Assembly (NCBI GenBank): GCA_023228645.1 | Contig: JALOAT010000080.1 | Location: forward strand, 1-11,855 | DNA length: 11,855 bases | Direction of reading: 5' to 3' | From: Gammaproteobacteria bacterium | GTDB lineage: Bacteria; Pseudomonadota; Gammaproteobacteria; Thiohalomonadales; Thiohalomonadaceae | Notes under the pieces: generated by a model | Told to the model about the DNA's origin: nothing | Databases searched by the model: none | The model's input: the letters and a program-made list of their open reading frames with translations, nothing else | In this document: in pieces, positions 1-6,563 of the stretch | How the letters are laid out: each line of letters begins with the position of its first letter | Numbering within the stretch: position 1 is the stretch's first letter | Made by a program: the position numbers and the translations under genes

Positions 1-1326
1 TCTAACTTCATTACCAATATCAGTCATCATCGCGCGGCCAAAAACAGACACGTAAGATGATACGACTTGGTTATTGCTGATTGCCTTAGCGACACCAGGT
101 ATATTGCTACTCACTAAGCGCTGACCTTTTTCAACAGGTCCAACTACTTTAACTGGAACTCTTCCTGCAAGTGCAATGAATGGGAACATTTCACCATCAC
201 CTAAGCCGTCGTTCATCATATATGCTGGGTTGGTTGAAACTACTCCAAATACGTTTTGATCTAAACTTACTTTAGATTTGGTAACGTCTTTTGAACCGCC
301 AATTACCATCAAATCACCTGGCTCGACTGCGACGTCACTCGCAAATCTTTCTGCAATATCGGCTGCAATACTTGATGCTGGACCGGCAAAACGTGGCGCG
401 CCATTTGTCGTGTTAGTAGTTAGATTGACACCTTTGTATATGGTGCTACCAAATACACCCATATTAATTGCATCTCCGGGACCGAAAAGACCGCCCGGGT
501 TTAGTACAGTTGCTGGGCTTGAAACAGTGATTGGGTTACCATTAACCATTTCAACGATCATTGGTATTGAATTGACCTCAATACCAAAGAAGCCGCTTAA
601 TTGGTGAGCAATTGATTTTGGAAAAATTGGTCCAATGATTTCAGAACCGGCAGCATTGCCACCATCAGCTTCTGAATAAAGTTTGAGCTGTTTAGTATCG
701 TCATCAAACCAAACTTCGCCATTTTTAATACCAGCAGGGTTGTATGCTGCATTACCATTGCTGTCATCATAACGGATCCCAACTGCATCCCAACCCGGTG
801 TGCCAGTAAATCTGGAAGCTGATGAGAATGAATAAAGTTGGTTTGAATCAGTTGCGAAAAATAAGTCACCATCTGCTGAGTCAGAAACGAATGGAAGGGT
901 TGTTCCTCCGTTTTCTTCACCATACTTGATAGTTTTTAAAGTTGCCCAGGAAGAACCTGATTTGATTTTTAGAGTTCCTGCCAACGAATCAAACCATATT
1001 GAACCTTCAATGGATGATGCGGGCTCAGTTGAACTAACTGATGCTTTTGTAACATTGAGCCATTGGGGACTGTTTGGATTGTCGCTAATGTTGACCATTA
1101 TTGAATTGTCAACTGCATTGAACCAAAGTTGGCCTTTTAGTGGTGATGCAGGTGACGTATTGTTGGAGAAGTTTTCAAGCAATTTGATAAGGTCTTCGTT
1201 TATTATTTCGCCATATGCAGCATAGTGACGACCGATAAGTCCAATTGATGTAGAAGTCAAATCAACAGTACCATCCGCGATGGTTGTTACTACGTTACCG
1301 TTAGATTTGTTTAAGATATATGCCAT
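1..1326 (-). CDS. Phage tail fibre/appendage-like structural protein, partial (3' end beyond window)
   Basis: The frame is open for 442 codons from the ATG at 1326-1324 and runs off the left edge, so the C-terminus is missing. A GGAG (complement of 1332-1335) precedes the start. Residues 34-70 carry the adaptor module YGE..NE...LLENFSN....P..GQLWF, which the neighbouring fibre gene also has. Three related short units follow, each a G-x-(L/I/V)-WF(D/N) with a lysine-rich strand (about 64-80, 107-122 and 202-217). Residues 318-442 resemble the C-terminal domain common in T4-like marine phage fibres: ADIAERF, VEPGDLM, GVVSTNPAYMMN and IALAGRVPVKVVGPV. Some family annotations call this an intramolecular-chaperone or peptidase G2-like domain, which I recall rather than tested. 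It probably forms part of the particle's fibres or neck/baseplate appendages. A T4-type late box lies 32 nt upstream. Phage structural identity is firm; the exact position in the virion is inferred. Confidence 0.85.
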   Translation of the reverse strand, partial: MAYILNKSNGNVVTTIADGTVDLTSTSIGLIGRHYAAYGEIINEDLIKLLENFSNNTSPASPLKGQLWFNAVDNSIMVNISDNPNSPQWLNVTKASVSSTEPASSIEGSIWFDSLAGTLKIKSGSSWATLKTIKYGEENGGTTLPFVSDSADGDLFFATDSNQLYSFSSASRFTGTPGWDAVGIRYDDSNGNAAYNPAGIKNGEVWFDDDTKQLKLYSEADGGNAAGSEIIGPIFPKSIAHQLSGFFGIEVNSIPMIVEMVNGNPITVSSPATVLNPGGLFGPGDAINMGVFGSTIYKGVNLTTNTTNGAPRFAGPASSIAADIAERFASDVAVEPGDLMVIGGSKDVTKSKVSLDQNVFGVVSTNPAYMMNDGLGDGEMFPFIALAGRVPVKVVGPVEKGQRLVSSNIPGVAKAISNNQVVSSYVSVFGRAMMTDIGNEVR

Positions 1327-1358
1327 AGTAACTCCAGTTTTGCATTAATTGTGTAGTT

Positions 1359-1366
1359 TATTTATA
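1359..1366 (-). promoter_or_regulatory. T4-type late promoter box (TATAAATA)
   Basis: The minus strand reads TATAAATA exactly, the T4 late-promoter -10 consensus used by the sigma55 (gp55)-type late sigma factor. Thirty-two bases separate it from the ATG at 1326, leaving a short leader with a GGAG ribosome site. In the whole left structural block this octamer occurs only here and at 4071-4078, both times just upstream of a minus-strand structural gene. No sigma70-type -35 is evident. A gp55-like sigma elsewhere in the genome is implied but not seen here. Confidence 0.75.
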
Positions 1367-1385
1367 CTGAATTTCTTATTAAAAT

Positions 1386-1766
1386 TTACTCTGGTCGAAC
1401 TGGCCATTTTACATCATATGGGGAATTGAAATTTTGTGGAATATCTCGCAAGGTTTGGCGATATATTGCATATTTTTCTCTAAGTTCGGGTTGAACATCG
1501 CCCAGCTGTGACCAATCAGTTTCATTCAATAGTTTGTTTCTTTGAAGTCTTATGTCTAACCAATCAATTATTTGTTCAGCTTTTTTTACAATGATCTTGT
1601 CATTGACTACGAAAATCATTTGTTCTTTATCGCTTATGAGTTCGTGATATTTTAAATGATCTTTGTCTGAAATTACTTTATTTGGTTCGGGGATTTTATC
1701 ACAAATTCGATCGTCAAACCAGCCTAAAAATTTGCCATCATCTTCGCTATAATGTAAATAAATCAT
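1386..1766 (-). CDS. Tail fibre assembly chaperone (Phage_tail_APC-like)
   Basis: This 126-aa protein follows the long tail-fibre gene after a 1-nt gap. Its ribosome site AGGA (complement of 1774-1777, 7 nt from the ATG) lies inside the end of the fibre gene, so the two are probably translationally coupled. The C-terminal third has the hallmark of phage tail assembly chaperones: RLQRNKLLNETDW at about 73-85, YRQTLRDIP at 102-110, then a proline-rich tail with DVKWPV. The N-terminal half (FLGWFDDRI, then hydrophobic strands) is the usual variable part. Such chaperones act in the host cytoplasm to help the fibre fold and trimerise and are not part of the finished virion; that role is family knowledge. 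The fibre-then-chaperone order supports it strongly. Confidence 0.85.
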   Translation of the reverse strand: MIYLHYSEDDGKFLGWFDDRICDKIPEPNKVISDKDHLKYHELISDKEQMIFVVNDKIIVKKAEQIIDWLDIRLQRNKLLNETDWSQLGDVQPELREKYAIYRQTLRDIPQNFNSPYDVKWPVRPE

Positions 1767-1767
1767 C

Positions 1768-3714
1768 TTAGTATCCTATAGCCATCCAATAGAAATGTAA
1801 ACTTCCTCTAGTTCTTGCTTGGAAGTATGATTGTGTTACTGAGCTTACGCCCGCGACATCGTCAGTAGAGTCGTTATTTGCTTGCATTTCACTACCCAAC
1901 GTAACACTTCTGCAAGCCGTTGGAAAAGAAGTCGGGAAATATATGTTTTTATATCCGCCACTTGTAGCATTATAATAGCCCCATTGGATCATAAAATTAC
2001 TAAATCCAAATCTAACCCAGCCATTTGCTCCCAAACTGCCTGCAATAATACCACCACCAGCGGCCGCAGCATTGGCAATAATATCCGAATAATGATACCC
2101 ATCAAGCAAATCCGCATTCATTCCAGTGCCTGGACCTTGCAACAAGGAATGCCAAACTGTACCATTATTATAAATCAATCTACCATTAGAATTGACTGAT
2201 AAGAAGCCATATTGTTGATTTACATCCGCATTGACAAATTGTAAAATAGCATTACCGTGTGAAGGATTTGCTCTTAATTGGATACCTCCAGTAGTTCCCG
2301 AATTTGGTGTTAGGAATCTTCCCTGTCCGAAGCTAACGAATTGGCCTGAAGTCCAATCATATCCGTCTAACAAGTCTGAGTTCATTCCAGTTCCAGATCC
2401 TTGGTTGACTGAAGTCCAAGCTAGACCGCCATTGACGTACAAATTGCTCGATGGCATTTGATAATTACTGCCGTCGAAATACAAGTATCGGTTTCCAGCA
2501 TTGCCTAAGAATATTACGCCGGTATTATTGCCACGATGGGCAGTGATGTCACCATTAGTACTCAAAGTGATATGTCCACCACCAGACACATTTAAATTGC
2601 CTGACATTGTATCACCGGCTTTATTGACTGGAATGTAGCCTAACCCACCAGTAATTGATGTAGTTCCGATAGTGCTTATGTGCCCGTATGGGTCTAAAGT
2701 AATTGATTGTATTACTGTACCACCAGAATTTACTGATCCATTTCCTGTGGCTGCCCCGTGTGATATTGTAATGTTTCCTGCAACGCCATCACCGTTTTGG
2801 ATTACAATTCCGTTATTTCCAGCAGTGATATTCCTGTTGACCGAGCCTGAATTAGTTCTTACTACAATCCCATTTCCTGGTGGTAAGATTCCACCAGTTG
2901 CTGATGAAAGAGCAGAATCAACATAACTTTTGGTTGCAGCATCTTGTCCTGCGGTAGGAGTAGCAATATTGCTAATTTTAACTCCTTGGGCATTTACATT
3001 GACAGCACCTGACCAATCAATATGAGTAATACTTGGTGTAACGTATTCTATGGCAGTTCCAGAAGTATTGACTCGCAAATATTTGCTATTTTGTCCAGCA
3101 AAGCTTGAAGATACACCATCCAGGTCGGTAAATTTTAATTTATAAAATTCCAAACCAGTATTTGCTGCATTTACTCTTGTAACTTTACCAGCTTGGCCTG
3201 AATATGTTGACGGAGTGTCGGATAGGGAGAGAAATGAATTTACACCGCCAGATATTGCTCCTATTGCAGAATCGACATATTGTTTTGTTGCTGCATCGGC
3301 GGCAGAAACTGGTGCTCCTAAGTTGATAATTTTTCTACCAGCGGCATTTAAATTTGCTGAAAGGCTTGGATTAGGATCGCTTGAAAGTTTCACAACAGCG
3401 CCCCAACCACCAGTACCTGTATTGTACACTTTCATCACTGGTGATGCAGCACTTGAAATATCCCACCAGAGTTGACCATCTACTGGATTTTGTGGCGGTA
3501 CTGAATTGGCAAAATTTTCCATTATCCAGTGGAGGTTTTCTGAAATTTCTAAACCATAGTCAAGAACATCGCGCCCTACTTGGAAGAGGCTAGTATTAGT
3601 ATTCGGTAGTGTTGGTCCGTCCGATGATACGGTTGGGTCAGATGGCATCAGCACAACTCCATCAGGAATTGAAATTACTAAATCACCTCTTCTATTTCTA
3701 ATTTCTTGAGCCAT
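1768..3714 (-). CDS. Tail fibre protein (probable receptor-binding)
   Basis: The 648-aa protein has a clear fibre layout. Residues 47-85 hold the virion-attachment-like module YG.EISE, ENFAN, P..P.DGQLWWD, paralogous to the gene ending at position 1. Two AATK.YVDSA units (about 141-150 and 260-269) follow, each after a beta-rich 'I.NL/ISNI' segment. A GYIPVNKAGDTMSGNL unit at 359-374 is typical of T4 gp12/gp37-like fibres. Two GTGMN(S/A)DLLDGY repeats (441-452 and 529-540) come next. The tip (about 565-648) has MIQWGYY, FPTSFPTACRSV and a terminal FYWMAIGY, resembling gp53-like fibre tip domains that often bind receptors. Start: ATG 3714-3712 behind an AAGAAGAG purine run. It is 5 nt downstream of the small gene at 3720-4037, and the chaperone follows. 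Fibre identity is firm; receptor binding is inferred from tip position. Confidence 0.92.
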   Translation of the reverse strand: MAQEIRNRRGDLVISIPDGVVLMPSDPTVSSDGPTLPNTNTSLFQVGRDVLDYGLEISENLHWIMENFANSVPPQNPVDGQLWWDISSAASPVMKVYNTGTGGWGAVVKLSSDPNPSLSANLNAAGRKIINLGAPVSAADAATKQYVDSAIGAISGGVNSFLSLSDTPSTYSGQAGKVTRVNAANTGLEFYKLKFTDLDGVSSSFAGQNSKYLRVNTSGTAIEYVTPSITHIDWSGAVNVNAQGVKISNIATPTAGQDAATKSYVDSALSSATGGILPPGNGIVVRTNSGSVNRNITAGNNGIVIQNGDGVAGNITISHGAATGNGSVNSGGTVIQSITLDPYGHISTIGTTSITGGLGYIPVNKAGDTMSGNLNVSGGGHITLSTNGDITAHRGNNTGVIFLGNAGNRYLYFDGSNYQMPSSNLYVNGGLAWTSVNQGSGTGMNSDLLDGYDWTSGQFVSFGQGRFLTPNSGTTGGIQLRANPSHGNAILQFVNADVNQQYGFLSVNSNGRLIYNNGTVWHSLLQGPGTGMNADLLDGYHYSDIIANAAAAGGGIIAGSLGANGWVRFGFSNFMIQWGYYNATSGGYKNIYFPTSFPTACRSVTLGSEMQANNDSTDDVAGVSSVTQSYFQARTRGSLHFYWMAIGY

Positions 3715-3719
3715 TAATA

Positions 3720-4037
3720 TTATCTCTTCTTAATAAATTTCTTAGCTTCAACTTCACTGGTAATTTCTTTAACAGGGGTCATTTCAAATACTGAAAATTT
3801 ATCAGTATTAAAATATTTGTTTAGCCTTTGCGCTAAGTTATATGCAGGCGCTGCGGTCGTAAAACTGCAATTTTTATACTTACCCTGCTTTTGATCAATC
3901 AACTTATGGTAAGTTCTTAGATGGATAGGTTCACCATCATAGCAAACTGCAAAGATTGAGCCAGCTCTCAAGACTTCTTCACAGCGAAAGTTGGTATCAA
4001 TCCTTTCAAAAAGCACTTCTGGTTTAGGGCGAGCCAT
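3720..4037 (-). CDS. Conserved small phage protein, N-terminal MARPKPEVLFE, function unknown
   Basis: I prefer the ATG at 4037-4035 (105 aa), which has an AGGA upstream. A TTG at 4058 in the same frame would add seven residues and lies very close to the predicted late transcript start, so it is less likely. The N-terminal MARPKPEVLFE, the central YDGEPIHLRT, and the YKNCSFTTAAPAYNLAQRLNKYF-like stretch followed by NTDKFSVF recall a family of small proteins that sits among T4-like structural genes. I know no assigned function. The AYNLAQRLN helix and alternating strands suggest a small globular domain. It is the first gene of the leftward late unit, 5 nt before the tail fibre, so it is probably made late with the tail proteins. 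The C-terminus is lysine-rich and ends FIKKR. Confidence 0.75.
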   Translation of the reverse strand: MARPKPEVLFERIDTNFRCEEVLRAGSIFAVCYDGEPIHLRTYHKLIDQKQGKYKNCSFTTAAPAYNLAQRLNKYFNTDKFSVFEMTPVKEITSEVEAKKFIKKR

Positions 4038-4051
4038 AATGGAAAATCCTA

Positions 4052-4080
4052 TTGACAAACTGTTACCGGATATTTATATT
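4052..4080 (+). promoter_or_regulatory. Near-consensus sigma70 promoter (TTGACA-N17-TATATT)
   Basis: A perfect -35 TTGACA at 4052-4057, a 17-nt spacer, and TATATT at 4075-4080 (five of six consensus bases) predict transcription from about 4087. That supports translation of the first rightward gene from the ATG at 4111 rather than from upstream in-frame starts at 3991 or 4039. Such strong host-type promoters are usual for early phage genes. The -10 overlaps the minus-strand late box. Confidence 0.82.
4071..4078 (-). promoter_or_regulatory. T4-type late promoter box (TATAAATA) for the leftward structural unit
   Basis: The minus strand reads TATAAATA. The ATG at 4037 lies 33 nt downstream, nearly the same spacing as at the 1359-1366 box (32 nt). 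The box shares bases with the -10 element of the opposite-strand sigma70 promoter, so one DNA segment carries both controls. It would drive the small protein, tail fibre and chaperone genes late in infection. Confidence 0.78.
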
Positions 4081-4110
4081 ATCTACTTGGTAATCGAGAA
4101 TGGTATTGTT

Positions 4111-4476
4111 ATGAAAAACTATAGGAAAACGCTATTCAATCTTATGAATCGCCAATATCCTCACGAAATGTCAACTGTTGAATTTGGTGATTTTTGTCGA
4201 GATTATTTCTTCTGTCCAGGGGGTGATACTCTCAGGCTCCGCCATTGCGGTTTGAAATTTTTCAGTCAATTTTTTGATAGTTATGATGTGTCTTGGCAGA
4301 ATGAGAAAGTGGTTGACCAAATTCCAGCAGGTCACATTTCGTGGTTAGCCAATCATTGCAAATCAATATATTATGTTGGATCTAAAAAAATTGTATTATT
4401 TGATGCAGATGAAGCAATGCTATTCCAATTATTAGATGCTGATATAGATGATGTGGCAAAGTCTGGTGGTATGTGA
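4111..4476 (+). CDS. Small phage protein of unknown function
   Basis: I choose the ATG at 4111 (121 aa) because it is the first in-frame start after the predicted transcription start near 4087; longer forms from 3991 or 4039 would begin upstream of that. A GAGA lies about 11 nt before the ATG. I do not recognise a function. The N-terminal part is rich in basic and aromatic residues (KNYRKTLFNLMNRQYP) and contains FCRDYFFCPGGD with two cysteines. The C-terminal part has a strand pair, SIYYVGSKKIVLF, then DADEAMLFQLLD. That ending resembles the C-termini of the small proteins at 4476-4778 and 8685-9011. First gene of the early-type rightward unit; the next gene starts on its stop codon (TGATG). 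Confidence 0.65.
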   Translation: MKNYRKTLFNLMNRQYPHEMSTVEFGDFCRDYFFCPGGDTLRLRHCGLKFFSQFFDSYDVSWQNEKVVDQIPAGHISWLANHCKSIYYVGSKKIVLFDADEAMLFQLLDADIDDVAKSGGM

Positions 4477-4778
4477 TGGGTAAACGCTTATCCGATACCC
4501 AATATATCAAAAAATGTATGACAATGGGTGGAAATAAAAATTTCATCAGACAGTCGACTTGGTTATCGGCCTCCCACAAAAAACACGAGCGAGAAAAAAT
4601 TAGCGAAATTCTTAGGTGGCTTGACATTGTTTGCATTCAACCGTATTATGCAAACAGAGAATATGAACAAGGACCGAATGGTGTTTTGGCTGAAAAGGTA
4701 GTATTTTACTTTTTGGACGAGCAAGATAAGGCAACCTTTACATTATGTTATGGTGAACTTTTTAGCAAGGAGTTATAA
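4476..4778 (+). CDS. Small phage protein of unknown function
   Basis: The ATG at 4476 overlaps the previous stop as TGATG, a translational coupling arrangement; a GTG one codon earlier (4473) is also possible. The protein is 100 aa and basic in its first half (GKRLSDTQYIKKC, KKHEREK). The middle is HEREKISEILRWLDIVCIQPYY, a probable helix then strand. It ends with KVVFYFLDEQDKATFTLCYGELF, a beta-strand plus acidic turn plus beta-strand pattern also seen in the neighbouring gene at 4111 and, more loosely, in the three small genes at 8074-9011. No function can be assigned. A strong sigma70-like sequence lies inside it at 4621-4649. Confidence 0.65.
   Translation: MGKRLSDTQYIKKCMTMGGNKNFIRQSTWLSASHKKHEREKISEILRWLDIVCIQPYYANREYEQGPNGVLAEKVVFYFLDEQDKATFTLCYGELFSKEL
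4621..4649 (+). promoter_or_regulatory. Possible internal sigma70 promoter (TTGACA-N17-TATTAT)
   Basis: Inside the small gene at 4476-4778 the sequence has a perfect -35 TTGACA (4621-4626), a 17-nt spacer, and TATTAT (4644-4649, five of six). It would start transcription near 4656 and give extra expression of the gene at 4780. It lies in coding sequence, so chance cannot be excluded. Confidence 0.4.
4767..4772 (+). promoter_or_regulatory. Ribosome binding site AAGGAG fixing the 4780 start
   Basis: AAGGAG ends 7 nt before the ATG at 4780 and decides that start over an in-frame ATG at 4750. It lies inside the end of the preceding gene. Confidence 0.75.
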
Positions 4779-4779
4779 A

Positions 4780-5403
4780 ATGCGTTTCGCTTTGATTGGG
4801 TACGTTCAGAAGGACATTTTGAATCCTGCTGTTATGGGTATTAACCCATCTGATACATTTTTGCTCGATCTTCAGTTTTATATTTCAAATACAATGACTG
4901 AAGATAATGGATATCTTAATGTTTTGTATGTTATCCAAAATAATGGCCGCAAAGTTGAAGACTATGAACGTTCTCCAATGGCTAAAACAATTTCTCAGCC
5001 ATTCTGTATTGAGACGACGGAAGGTTATGACATTGAGCTTGAACTTGACAAACAAGCACCTATTCCAAGATATTTTATGAAGACGTCAAATTTTGACATT
5101 CTTGATGAGAAACAGGAAGTTCGTCCATTTCGAATTGCTGGCGATTTTGTAGCCCATATGATGGGTGAACAGCCATCGTTTGCGACAGTTCTGAAGCAGA
5201 ATGTCAGTATGGGTTTTAATCAGTATGATTTTACTGGCGCCTGGACGAAAGAAAATCTCATCTCTACAGTTCGAAAGCTTTTGGAACGCGGCGCACAAGT
5301 GACTGTTCGTGAAAACTTGATTGCGAGTGATGAAGATTGGGTTGATGATCTTAAGGGCTATTGCTATTCATTCTTGCAAGATGGAATGCTGGAACTGGTT
5401 TAA
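4780..5403 (+). CDS. Phage protein of unknown function (207 aa)
   Basis: The start is set by AAGGAG at 4767-4772; the in-frame ATG at 4750 lacks such a site. The protein begins MRFALIGYVQKDILNPAVMGINPSD and is acidic overall. It shows strand-like stretches (LNVLYVIQNNGRK, FCIETTEGYDIELEL) and a helix-rich C-terminus (ENLISTVRKLLERGAQVTV) ending YCYSFLQDGMLELV. There is no signal peptide, membrane segment, metal-binding cluster or nucleotide-binding loop that I can see. It is the largest protein of the first early unit and lies 1 nt after the small gene before it. I do not recognise the family. Confidence 0.7.
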   Translation: MRFALIGYVQKDILNPAVMGINPSDTFLLDLQFYISNTMTEDNGYLNVLYVIQNNGRKVEDYERSPMAKTISQPFCIETTEGYDIELELDKQAPIPRYFMKTSNFDILDEKQEVRPFRIAGDFVAHMMGEQPSFATVLKQNVSMGFNQYDFTGAWTKENLISTVRKLLERGAQVTVRENLIASDEDWVDDLKGYCYSFLQDGMLELV

Positions 5404-5778
5404 GTGCCAAGATTCATAATGAGTGATGTTATTGAATATTATGATGGTATTCAACTTGCATATATGAAAAGGTCTCGGACTGGAATCGGCCAAACTTATT
5501 TGGCCGTCCATTCTGTAGACGATGGGGTATTTTTAGCATCACGGATTTCAACCAGTCAGAAGAAACAGCTGGAAGATGGTATAAAAGATGTTAAAACAGT
5601 TATGATGCAACCTTACAAAGGAGAGCTTTATATTGTTCTAGATCCTCTTCTGCTACCAATAAGCCAACAAAATCGAATGAAATTGGACGAATATTGCGGC
5701 ATTCCTGTTGAATATGATCCTGTTTTTGATGAATGGGCATTGCCTTCTCCTGGTCTTTTTATTACAGACATCAGATAA
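5404..5778 (+). CDS. Phage protein of unknown function (about 120 aa)
   Basis: Two starts are possible: GTG at 5404, directly abutting the preceding stop (124 aa), or ATG at 5419 (119 aa, MSDVIEYYDG). Neither has a strong ribosome site, so expression probably depends on coupling to the upstream gene. The protein has a beta-rich N-terminus (YYDGIQLAYMKR, GQTYLAVHSVDDGVFLA), a polar helix (SQKKQLEDGIKDV), then GELYIVLDPLLLPIS and an acidic, proline-containing tail (YDPVFDEWALPSPGLFI). No catalytic motif is visible. It is the last gene before a new promoter at 5785, closing the first early transcription unit. Confidence 0.65.
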   Translation: MPRFIMSDVIEYYDGIQLAYMKRSRTGIGQTYLAVHSVDDGVFLASRISTSQKKQLEDGIKDVKTVMMQPYKGELYIVLDPLLLPISQQNRMKLDEYCGIPVEYDPVFDEWALPSPGLFITDIR

Positions 5779-5784
5779 TTAAAT

Positions 5785-5817
5785 TTGACTGACTGATAAG
5801 TATCGTTATATTATAAT
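5785..5817 (+). promoter_or_regulatory. Sigma70-type promoter upstream of the bS21 gene
   Basis: Two overlapping registers fit. One is CTGACT (5789-5794), 17 nt, and a perfect TATAAT (5812-5817); the other is TTGACT (5785-5790), 18 nt, and TATTAT (5809-5814). Transcription would begin near 5820-5824, giving a leader of about 20-25 nt with AAGGA at 5834-5838. The segment ATAAGTATC (5796-5804) recurs in the ClpS promoter at 6996-7004. Confidence 0.68.
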
Positions 5818-5844
5818 AATGTAACCATACAAAAAGGATTTGAA

Positions 5845-6099
5845 ATGGCTCAAAATAAGCACAGGAATTGCATCCCAGGCAAGGGTGGACTTTCAGTCGA
5901 AGTTAAAAATGAATATGATTTTGAACGCGCCTTGAAAAAGTTCAAAAAGAAAGTAGCAACTGATGGTATGATTAAAGAATTGCGCCAGCGTCAAGAATTT
6001 AAGCGTCCAGGTGAAATTAAGCGTCTTGCAAAATTAGATGCAATCCGCCGTCAGCGTAAAATGCACAGTGAGTTAAGGAAGGAAGGTTTGGTCCGATAA
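5845..6099 (+). CDS. rpsU: Phage-encoded ribosomal protein bS21
   Basis: Residues 16-84 match bS21 along its length. The start LSVEVKNEYDFERALKKFKKK aligns with the E. coli pattern I-x-V-x-x-x-x-x-F-D-x-A-L-R-R-F-K-R. LRQRQEFKRPGEIKR follows, then a helix rich in Arg, Lys and Ala. bS21 sits on the small ribosomal subunit near the mRNA exit and anti-Shine-Dalgarno region and aids translation initiation; this is known for bacteria. At 84 aa it is longer than E. coli bS21 (71 aa), mostly through about 15 extra N-terminal residues (MAQNKHRNCIPGKGG). Phage bS21 genes are known from large and pelagic phages, and they are thought to insert into host ribosomes. The ATG has AAGGA 6 nt upstream and its own promoter. 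The next gene overlaps the stop by one base (TAATG). Confidence 0.92.
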   Translation: MAQNKHRNCIPGKGGLSVEVKNEYDFERALKKFKKKVATDGMIKELRQRQEFKRPGEIKRLAKLDAIRRQRKMHSELRKEGLVR

Positions 6100-6563
6100 T
6101 GTTCAGCTTAGCGATTTTAAGCTTTTTCTGTTTAGTTCTGTCAAGAGTATTGACAAATTCATATCAGTTTAGGTTGGCGAAATTGCTAAAGAATAGTCCA
6201 GACTCTAAAGATGCCTTCATACAAATGTTGGGGGAAAATAATTATAATTATTTTCTAGCTATGGCTGATCTTTATGAAGTATATCGGGTTAAATTTACTT
6301 TTTTTGATTTCTTTTTTCGTCCACCAAGCAATAGGTCAAACGCAATTGCATTTTATAGTGCTTCGTTAGTATTTTTAGCTTGGTGGACTATAACATCAAC
6401 AATAGTGTTAAACAGTGTTTTGGCATTGTTGATAATTTTTGTAACATATGAATATGTTTCTTATTGGAAAGACACGTTTTTCCGAACAGTTAACAATTCA
6501 TCTTTTCAAGTAAGTTTGATAGAATTATATGACTACTATAAGCCAACCAACCGGATGGGATAA
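6099..6563 (+). CDS. Predicted membrane protein, function unknown
   Basis: This 154-aa protein has a hydrophobic N-terminus (about 3-19, FSLAILSFFCLVLS) that may be a membrane anchor. A polar segment with an NNYNYFLAMADLYEVY helix follows, then two more likely membrane spans (about 82-102 and 104-119), and a charged C-terminus. Aromatic residues are frequent (FTFFDFFF at 67-73). Three spans would place it in the host inner membrane. Its start overlaps the bS21 stop as TAATG, downstream of a GGAAGG repeat inside the bS21 gene, so it is probably coupled. Its last 35 nt overlap the following deaminase gene. I do not recognise the family; holin-like or lysis functions are possible, but no evidence favours them. 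Confidence 0.7.
   Translation: MFSLAILSFFCLVLSRVLTNSYQFRLAKLLKNSPDSKDAFIQMLGENNYNYFLAMADLYEVYRVKFTFFDFFFRPPSNRSNAIAFYSASLVFLAWWTITSTIVLNSVLALLIIFVTYEYVSYWKDTFFRTVNNSSFQVSLIELYDYYKPTNRMG

Noticed and set aside
597..923. Minus-strand frame of 108 codons
   Set aside because: It overlaps the continuous 442-codon structural frame on the same strand in another register, and its translation is not protein-like.
278..3593. Plus-strand open frames across the left third (for example 278-607, 926-1225, 1882-2199, 2231-2461, 2672-2926, 3215-3475, 3381-3593)
   Set aside because: They lie antisense to the two long fibre genes, have low-complexity Pro/Ile/Thr-rich translations, and no convincing ribosome sites.
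3991..4110. Longer forms of the first rightward gene from 3991 or 4039
   Set aside because: Both starts lie upstream of the predicted transcription start near 4087, and 3991 lies inside the opposite-strand gene.
6139..6155. TGTCAA-GAGTA-TTGACA inverted repeat resembling an operator or -35
   Set aside because: It lies inside the membrane-protein gene, has only six-base arms, and no -10 follows at suitable spacing.
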